This document shows positions 7,252-11,979 of a stretch of DNA of 11,979 bases, piece after piece. The stretch comes from Candidatus Pelagibacter sp. TMED165 (GTDB lineage: Bacteria > Pseudomonadota > Alphaproteobacteria > Pelagibacterales > Pelagibacteraceae): assembly GCA_002171035.2 (NCBI GenBank), contig NHHO02000020.1, positions 1 through 11,979 of the forward strand, in the 5' to 3' direction. The notes under the pieces are model-generated. The model did no database searches, was not told the origin of the DNA, and saw nothing but the letters and a program-made list of their open reading frames with translations. The first letter of the stretch is position 1. Every line of letters begins with the position of its first letter. Both the position numbers and the translations under genes were made by a program.

Positions 7252-8172
7252 ATGAAAAAAATATATTTAACAATAGTTGCTCTAATTACTACGGCTTTAA
7301 TGTCAGTATCTGCTTTTGCAGTTGACATTATTGTAGTTTCTCATGGGCAAGCAAATGATCCTTTTTGGTCAGTTGCAAAAAATGGTGTAGATAAAGCTTG
7401 TAAAGATATGAAAATTTCTTGCAGTTATACAGCTCCAGCTACATTCGATATGGTAGAAATGGCAAAAATGATTAACAATGCTGTTTCACAAAAACCAAAA
7501 GGTATAGTAATTACTTTGCCTGATGCAGCTGCGTTAGGAAAATCTGTAAAGAATGCAATAGCTGCTGGTATACCTGTAATTTCAATGAACTCTGGTTCAG
7601 ATGATTATATGAAATTAGGCATTAGTGCTCACGTAGGTCAAACAGAGTTTGAGGCTGGTGTTGGTGGAGGTCAAAAAATGAAAGCTGCCGGTGGTAAAAA
7701 AGCTTTATGTGTTAATCATGAAGTAGGTAACGTCGCTTTAGATAGAAGATGTGCTGGTTTTAAAAAGGGTTTTGGAGGATCTGTTGAGATTCTTGGAACA
7801 TCAAATGACCCAACTGAAATTCAAAAAGCAGTAGCTGCTAAATTAAGTGGTGTTGATACAATTTTAACACTTGGAGCAGGTCTTTCTGGTGAAGCTGCTT
7901 TAAAAGCTTTGGAGTCAGCTGGTAAAGTTGGAAAAGTAAAATTAGGAACATTTGATATGTCACCTGGAATGCTTAAAGCAGCTGCAGCTGGTAAAGTTGA
8001 ATTTCTAATTGATCAACAGCAATATCTTCAAGGATATTTACCTATAGCTATTTTTGCACAATATATGAGATACGGAACTATGCCAGCAGGTGTAGTTATG
8101 ACAGGTCCAGGATTTGTTACACCTAAGAACGCAAATAGTGTAATTAAATGGGCTGCTCAAGGTTATAGATAA
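7252..8172 (+). CDS. Periplasmic sugar/polyol-binding protein of an ABC importer
   Basis: Substrate-binding protein of the ribose/fructose/inositol type (periplasmic binding protein, Peripla_BP_4 fold), 306 residues. A clear signal peptide has basic MKK, a hydrophobic core, and AFA at 21-23 before V24, fitting signal peptidase I; there is no lipobox. Typical segments are SHGQANDPFWSVAKNGVD (30-47), the ITLPDAAALGK stretch (87-97), IPVISMNSGS (107-116), HVGQTEFEAG (127-136), D235 at the third ligand region, and DQQQYLQGY (254-262), the last typical of the hinge/ligand side. Four Cys (C50, C57, C153, C167) remain in the mature protein. The strong ribosome site, Gly/Ala-rich coding and the terminator right after it suggest high expression. 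myo-Inositol is the likely ligand by context; ribose, fructose or another cyclitol cannot be excluded. Confidence 0.93.
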   Translation: MKKIYLTIVALITTALMSVSAFAVDIIVVSHGQANDPFWSVAKNGVDKACKDMKISCSYTAPATFDMVEMAKMINNAVSQKPKGIVITLPDAAALGKSVKNAIAAGIPVISMNSGSDDYMKLGISAHVGQTEFEAGVGGGQKMKAAGGKKALCVNHEVGNVALDRRCAGFKKGFGGSVEILGTSNDPTEIQKAVAAKLSGVDTILTLGAGLSGEAALKALESAGKVGKVKLGTFDMSPGMLKAAAAGKVEFLIDQQQYLQGYLPIAIFAQYMRYGTMPAGVVMTGPGFVTPKNANSVIKWAAQGYR

Positions 8173-8185
8173 AAGATATATTAAG

Positions 8186-8221
8186 AAGGCCTAGTAATAT
8201 TTTTACTAGGCCTTTTTTTTT
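8186..8221 (+). terminator. Rho-independent terminator/attenuator between binding-protein and permease genes
   Basis: A perfect 12-bp stem (AAGGCCTAGTAA at 8186-8197 with TTACTAGGCCTT at 8203-8214), a 5-nt loop, and a T run from 8213 to 8221 followed by more T-rich sequence. It starts 13 nt after the binding-protein stop and ends 16 nt before the permease start. Partial readthrough would give a high ratio of binding protein to membrane components, as known for many ABC importers. The inverse repeat is near symmetric and could also protect the upstream mRNA 3' end. Confidence 0.9.
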
Positions 8222-8237
8222 AAATTTTTTTGTAGAT

Positions 8238-9365
8238 ATGTCAATAAAATCTAAAAGTATTAAATCAAAGAATGCTCAAAATAATGACGAAAGATTAAAA
8301 AAAGTTTCTAATCTTAAAACATTGTTGAATAGACCAGAACTTGGAGCTCTAGGCGGTTCAATTCTTGTATTTATTTTTTTTGGAATAGTAGCGGGTGACA
8401 CTGGAATGTTTAGTGCATTTGGAATGTTAAATTTTTTAGATGTATCTGCAAATTTAGGGATTATTGCAATCGCTGCTGCCATGTTAATGATAGGTGGAGA
8501 ATTTGACTTATCGATTGGTTCTATGATTGGTTTTGCAGGGATATGTATAGCAATACCTGCTATTTACTGGGGTTGGCCACTATGGACTAGTATTATTTTT
8601 GCTTTTTCAATGGCAGTTTTAATAGGGTACTTTAACGGAATTCTGGTTGTAAGAACTGGTTTACCATCATTTATAGTTACATTAGCAATGTTGTTTATTT
8701 TGAGAGGTGCAACTTTAGCAATAACTAGATTGATTACAGGTAGAACTCAAGTACCTGGACTACGAGTCCTGATTGATAATGATCCTTTGGCATGGATTTT
8801 TGCTACAGATACCTTTAAGTGGTTATTTACTTGGTTAGGATCTATGAATTTGATCGCTTTAAGAACTGACGGAACTCCTTTAGCAACTGGTATTCCTCCA
8901 TCTGTAATGTGGTTTGTTGCTTTAACTATATTAGCTACATGGATACTCATGAAAACAAGGTATGGTAATTGGATATTTGCATCAGGCGGAGATAAAAACG
9001 GAGCTACAAATGTAGGTGTCCCAGTTGGAAGGGTTAAAATTGGCCTATTCATTTGTACAGCAGTTGCAGCTACATTATTTGCAACTATTCAGGTTTTAGA
9101 TGCAGGTTCAGCTGATACAATGCGGGGTAGTCTTAAAGAATTAGAAGCTATAGCGGCAGCAGTGGTAGGCGGATGTTTGTTAACGGGTGGATATGGATCT
9201 GCAATTGGAGCAGCTTTTGGAGCTTTAATTTTTGGTACAGTCTCTATGGGAATATTTTATACTGATGTTGATACAGATTGGTTCAAAGTTTTCTTGGGAG
9301 CTATGATGTTAATTGCAGTCCTGTTTAATAATTATATTCGTAGAAAAGTTACGGAGAGTAAGTAA
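8238..9365 (+). CDS. ABC importer permease, ribose/fructose/inositol type
   Basis: Inner-membrane subunit of the BPD_transp_2 (RbsC/FrcC-like) family, 375 residues. It has a basic cytoplasmic N-terminus of about 35 residues and then some 8-10 hydrophobic segments, for example about 37-53, 71-87, 97-110, 116-134, 142-161, 222-237, 268-286, 303-339 and 350-365. Family marks are [10 protein letters not shown] (86-95), [10 protein letters not shown] (141-150) and the ATPase-coupling loop [17 protein letters not shown] (251-267). No clear Shine-Dalgarno precedes the ATG, which sits just past the terminator T-tract, so translation may be weak. The stop overlaps the ATPase start by one base (TAATG). 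The two copies in a dimer would form the channel for the cargo brought by the upstream binding protein. Confidence 0.93.
   Translation: MSIKSKSIKSKNAQNNDERLKKVSNLKTLLNRPELGALGGSILVFIFFGIVAGDTGMFSAFGMLNFLDVSANLGIIAIAAAMLMIGGEFDLSIGSMIGFAGICIAIPAIYWGWPLWTSIIFAFSMAVLIGYFNGILVVRTGLPSFIVTLAMLFILRGATLAITRLITGRTQVPGLRVLIDNDPLAWIFATDTFKWLFTWLGSMNLIALRTDGTPLATGIPPSVMWFVALTILATWILMKTRYGNWIFASGGDKNGATNVGVPVGRVKIGLFICTAVAATLFATIQVLDAGSADTMRGSLKELEAIAAAVVGGCLLTGGYGSAIGAAFGALIFGTVSMGIFYTDVDTDWFKVFLGAMMLIAVLFNNYIRRKVTESK
9353..9356 (+). promoter_or_regulatory. Ribosome binding site GGAG for the ATPase gene
   Basis: GGAG inside the last permease codons, 8 nt before the ATG at 9365. It supports the TAATG overlap start and coupled translation. 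Confidence 0.65.
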
Positions 9366-10159
9366 TGAATGATTATCTAATTCAGTTCAATAATATAAGT
9401 AAGTTTTTTGGCAAAGTAATTGCACTTAAAGACGTTACAATGAAATTAAAAAAAGGTGAAATTATGTGTTTACTAGGGGACAATGGTGCAGGAAAATCTA
9501 CTTTAATCAAAACATTAGCTGGTGTTCATAAACCTGATGAAGGTGAAATTATTATTGATGGTAGTAAAATTATATTTGACTCACCGAGAGACGCTTTGGA
9601 TATGGGTATAGCAACCGTTTATCAAGATTTGGCGCTAGTTTCTTTAATGAGTGTTACTAGAAATTTTTTTATGGGTAGAGAACCACAAAAAGGAGTACCT
9701 TTTTTTAAGATTTTTGATATTAAAAAGGCTGATAAAATAGCTGCAGAACGAATGGCTCAAATTGGGATTGATATTAGAGACCCATCCCAAGCTGTCGGCA
9801 CAATGTCAGGTGGAGAGAGACAATGTTTAGCTATAAGTAGAGCTATTTATTTTGGAGCTAAGGTTCTAGTTTTAGATGAACCAACTTCTGCTCTTGGTGT
9901 TCATCAAGCTTCAGTTGTTTTAAAATATATTGTAAAGGCTGCCTCACAAGGATTAGCAGTCATTTTGATTACTCACAATGTTCACCATGCTTATCCAGTT
10001 GGAAATAGTTTTACAGTCCTGAATAGAGGTAAAAGTTTAGGAACATACAATAAAAAAGATATATCAAGAGAAAAACTTTTAAGTATGATGGCTGGAGGAG
10101 AAGAGCTTAATAAGCTAGAAGTAGAATTAGAAGAGATAGATAGACTAGCAAAAAAATAA
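9365..10159 (+). CDS. ABC importer ATPase, single-domain sugar type
   Basis: Drives the importer by ATP hydrolysis; cytoplasmic, 264 residues with one nucleotide-binding domain. It resembles FrcA-type ATPases rather than the roughly 500-residue tandem RbsA/AraG type, so two copies should pair. Walker A is GDNGAGKST (38-46), Q-loop Q87, signature SGGERQ (148-153), Walker B VLVLDEP (167-173) with catalytic E172, and the H-loop H204 in LITHNVHHA. The D-loop region reads SALG (175-178). All catalytic motifs are intact. It ends in a charged tail (Glu/Lys-rich, 246-264). The start is TAATG-coupled to the permease and its stop is likewise TAATG-coupled to the ROK kinase, so the three form one translation unit. 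Confidence 0.95.
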   Translation: MNDYLIQFNNISKFFGKVIALKDVTMKLKKGEIMCLLGDNGAGKSTLIKTLAGVHKPDEGEIIIDGSKIIFDSPRDALDMGIATVYQDLALVSLMSVTRNFFMGREPQKGVPFFKIFDIKKADKIAAERMAQIGIDIRDPSQAVGTMSGGERQCLAISRAIYFGAKVLVLDEPTSALGVHQASVVLKYIVKAASQGLAVILITHNVHHAYPVGNSFTVLNRGKSLGTYNKKDISREKLLSMMAGGEELNKLEVELEEIDRLAKK

Positions 10160-11055
10160 TGCAAATTGGAATTGATCTTGGAGCAACTAAAATAGAATAC
10201 GTTCTATTAGATAAATTAAACAAAGAAATAATAAGAAATAGGATTAAAACACCTAACTCATATAATAAAACTGTTAAAGAGATTATTGAAATAATACTTA
10301 AATTACAAAAAAATAAAAATTATAATGTTGGCATATGTCATCCTGGCTCAGTAGATAAAACTACTGGGTTAATTAAGAATGCACATAATTCTTTATGGCT
10401 TAATAAAAAAAACCTTATTAAAGATATAAAAAAAAAATTAGATAATAATATTTTCATAGATAATGATGCTAATTGTTTTAGTTTGTCAGAGTCTATTGAT
10501 GGATCTGCTAGTCATTATGAAACAGTTTTTGGTATCATTTTAGGATCTGGTTGTGGTGGTGGACTGGTAATTAACAAAAAGATAATATCGGGATCTAATG
10601 GATTAGGTGGAGAATGGAGCTTAAATCAAATGCCATTGTCTAAAGTTGATGATTTAGAATATTCTAATAAATTAAACTTTAATGATAGAATTGAGGGTTT
10701 TTTATCTGGTAAATCTATAGAAAGAAATTATTACATTAAATTCAAAGAAAAACTTAAAGCAGAAAAAATTTTTTATAATTACAGAAAAAAAGAAAATAAA
10801 GCTTTAGAATTTATTAAAGTTTATAAAGATCATCTATCTAGGGCATTAGTTTTAATTATTACTACAATTGATCCTGATGCAATTGTGTTCGGTGGTGGGA
10901 TTTCAAATGAAATTGATTTCCTAGATGAAATAAAATCAAATACATCTAAATATATAAGTGAACCTAATTTAAAAACAGTTTTTTTAAAACCTTTATATGG
11001 CGACGCTAGTGGTGTTAGAGGCGCAGCGCTATTAGGTAGACAAACACTTATATAA
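10159..11055 (+). CDS. ROK-family sugar kinase without the usual zinc site
   Basis: 298 residues; begins directly with the phosphate loop IDLGATK (5-11) and has no helix-turn-helix, so it is a kinase-type ROK protein and not a repressor. It has HPGSVD (61-66), FIDNDANC (99-106) with the probable catalytic base D103, the ATP-site GSGCGGG (129-135), GLGGEW (148-153) and FGGGIS (244-249). The CxCGxxGCxE zinc motif expected around 170-180 is missing, and the His of the GEWGH motif is Leu (L155). It would phosphorylate a sugar or polyol derivative; by position (TAATG-coupled to the importer ATPase) this is probably the imported compound or a product of the dehydrogenases. IolC, the normal inositol-pathway kinase, is a PfkB protein and not related, so this does not simply replace it. 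Substrate unknown. Confidence 0.82.
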   Translation: MQIGIDLGATKIEYVLLDKLNKEIIRNRIKTPNSYNKTVKEIIEIILKLQKNKNYNVGICHPGSVDKTTGLIKNAHNSLWLNKKNLIKDIKKKLDNNIFIDNDANCFSLSESIDGSASHYETVFGIILGSGCGGGLVINKKIISGSNGLGGEWSLNQMPLSKVDDLEYSNKLNFNDRIEGFLSGKSIERNYYIKFKEKLKAEKIFYNYRKKENKALEFIKVYKDHLSRALVLIITTIDPDAIVFGGGISNEIDFLDEIKSNTSKYISEPNLKTVFLKPLYGDASGVRGAALLGRQTLI

Positions 11056-11066
11056 GTATTTTTTTT
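11046..11066 (+). terminator. Possible weak terminator after the ROK kinase gene
   Basis: A perfect 12-nt palindrome ACTTATATAAGT (11046-11057) spans the ROK stop codon, followed by an 8-base T run (11059-11066). The stem can form only about 4 bp of mostly A-T with a 4-nt loop, so it would be weak. It falls inside the overlap with the convergent gene. Low certainty. Confidence 0.3.
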
Positions 11067-11979
11067 ATTTGATCTAAATTAAATGGTTTTGGTTTTTTGC
11101 AGGTAGTTCTAATTTCCTGAGGTTCTCCAGTTTGTGAAGCTCTCATAGTTGACTCTATAATATCAAGTATATGCAATGATAATTCTGCATTACATCTATT
11201 AATTAGATTATGCTCAATAGAATAAGCCATTTCAGATAATCCAACTCCTCTATAATTTGCATTTGTAGCAGACTCATTAGCTCTAGCACTTTGACTTTTT
11301 ATATTTATTTTACCTAAAGGCATATTATGCGTTTTGTGTTCTCCCCAATTTCCTCCTGCTGTGACAGACACAAAAGCAGAACCTCCAAACATATTTGGAT
11401 CTGGTACTATTATAGATCCTTTTTCTCCATATAATTCTATGTGATTTCTTTGATGTGAAACCACATCAAAAGACAATGTTATTTGAATAATACAATCATT
11501 TTCAAATTGGATTGTAGCCAAGTAAGTAGTTGGAGTTTCAACTTTAAAAGTTTTTCCTTTTTTTGGACCTATACCAATTTCTCTTTGTTTAAAAACTTTT
11601 AAACATCTACCCTGAACCTGTTTTGCAGGTCCTAGAAGATTTACTAATGCAGTAAAATAATAAGGGCCCATATCTATAACTGGCCCACCTTCTTTATCAG
11701 CAAACCATGGTTCAGGATTTGGATGATATGATTGAACTCCAGGAAAAGCAAAAATAGCATTACCTAATTTAATATTTCCTACTATACCATTATCTATAAG
11801 TTCCCTTGCCTTTTGTATACCTCCTCCCAAAAAAGTATCTGGTGCATTTCCAACATATAAGTTATTTTTTTTTGATAGCTCTAATAATTTCTGTCCATCC
11901 TTAAAATTTATTGCCATAGGTTTTTCAGCATAAAAATGTTTATTATTCATTAAAGCTTTTTTTGATATTTCAAAATGTG
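11048..11979 (-). CDS. Gfo/Idh/MocA family dehydrogenase (5' end cut by window)
   Basis: The frame is open to the window edge. The residues before the first visible Met read HFEISKKAL, the normal lead-in to the EKP motif, so the gene continues past 11979 and the ATG at 11950 is internal. About 310 residues are visible; the N-terminal half of the Rossmann fold is missing. YAEKPMA carries the lysine (visible K19). PDTFLGGGIQKARELID (visible 47-63) and DMGPYYFTALVNLLGP (visible 102-117) define a subgroup separate from IolG. In the active site the Asp is kept (D102), but the position of the usual catalytic His is Tyr (Y106). It converges on the ROK gene with an 8-nt stop overlap. By context it acts on a sugar or cyclitol; the exact substrate is unknown. 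Confidence 0.88.
   Translation of the reverse strand, partial: HFEISKKALMNNKHFYAEKPMAINFKDGQKLLELSKKNNLYVGNAPDTFLGGGIQKARELIDNGIVGNIKLGNAIFAFPGVQSYHPNPEPWFADKEGGPVIDMGPYYFTALVNLLGPAKQVQGRCLKVFKQREIGIGPKKGKTFKVETPTTYLATIQFENDCIIQITLSFDVVSHQRNHIELYGEKGSIIVPDPNMFGGSAFVSVTAGGNWGEHKTHNMPLGKINIKSQSARANESATNANYRGVGLSEMAYSIEHNLINRCNAELSLHILDIIESTMRASQTGEPQEIRTTCKKPKPFNLDQIKKILI

Noticed and set aside
8747..9052. 101-residue minus-strand open frame inside the permease gene
   Set aside because: It is antisense to a clear membrane permease, shows no family features, and is explained as a shadow frame. The same holds for the open frames at 171-443, 1748-1945, 3244-3504 and 8276-8482.
10420..10440. Long A runs as possible programmed frameshift sites
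   Set aside because: Similar A runs occur throughout, as expected at this base composition, and the frames continue normally through them.
11948..11950. ATG at 11950 as the start of the last minus-strand gene
   Set aside because: The frame stays open to the window edge, and the codons before it encode the conserved lead-in to the EKP motif, so the gene is truncated by the window.
1..11979. CRISPR arrays, insertion sequences, integrase, phage or defence genes
   Set aside because: I saw no regularly spaced repeats, transposase or recombinase motifs, or toxin-antitoxin-like pairs on either strand.

Overview
The window looks like a piece of a small, streamlined, very AT-rich marine alphaproteobacterial genome, most like the SAR11 (Pelagibacterales) group. 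The reasons are Lys/Asn/Ile-rich proteins, A/T homopolymer runs, almost no intergenic space, several ATGA or TAATG start/stop overlaps, and a glpX-recJ pair followed directly by tRNA-Glu. The lineage is inferred from composition and gene content, not from a marker gene.

Left part (1-4059, all +): the 3' part of glpX (class II fructose-1,6-bisphosphatase), recJ (single-strand exonuclease), tRNA-Glu(TTC) with encoded CCA, a D-2-hydroxyacid dehydrogenase, and a small protein with a type IV pilin-like N-terminus. Spacing is so tight that glpX-recJ-tRNA and the two following genes could lie on one transcript.

Right part (4056-11979): a polyol/sugar uptake and oxidation cassette. iolE (inosose dehydratase, - strand) diverges from a + strand run: a Gfo/Idh/MocA dehydrogenase, iolG (inositol 2-dehydrogenase), a three-gene ABC importer (periplasmic binding protein, permease, single-domain ATPase) and a ROK-family kinase. 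A second partial Gfo/Idh/MocA dehydrogenase converges from the right edge. A strong hairpin plus T-tract lies between the binding-protein and permease genes and probably sets high binding-protein and lower membrane-component expression.

Working model (inference): the importer brings in myo-inositol or a related cyclitol or sugar. IolG and the other dehydrogenases oxidise or interconvert it, and IolE dehydrates the 2-keto product. The later inositol genes (iolD, iolB, iolC, iolJ, iolA) and a regulator are not in the window, so the pathway is either completed elsewhere or is non-canonical. The best leads for something unusual are the kinase lacking the ROK zinc site, the pilin-like protein with a degenerate processing site, and the partial inositol pathway beside a tRNA gene. 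I see no CRISPR array, insertion sequence, phage gene or defence system.
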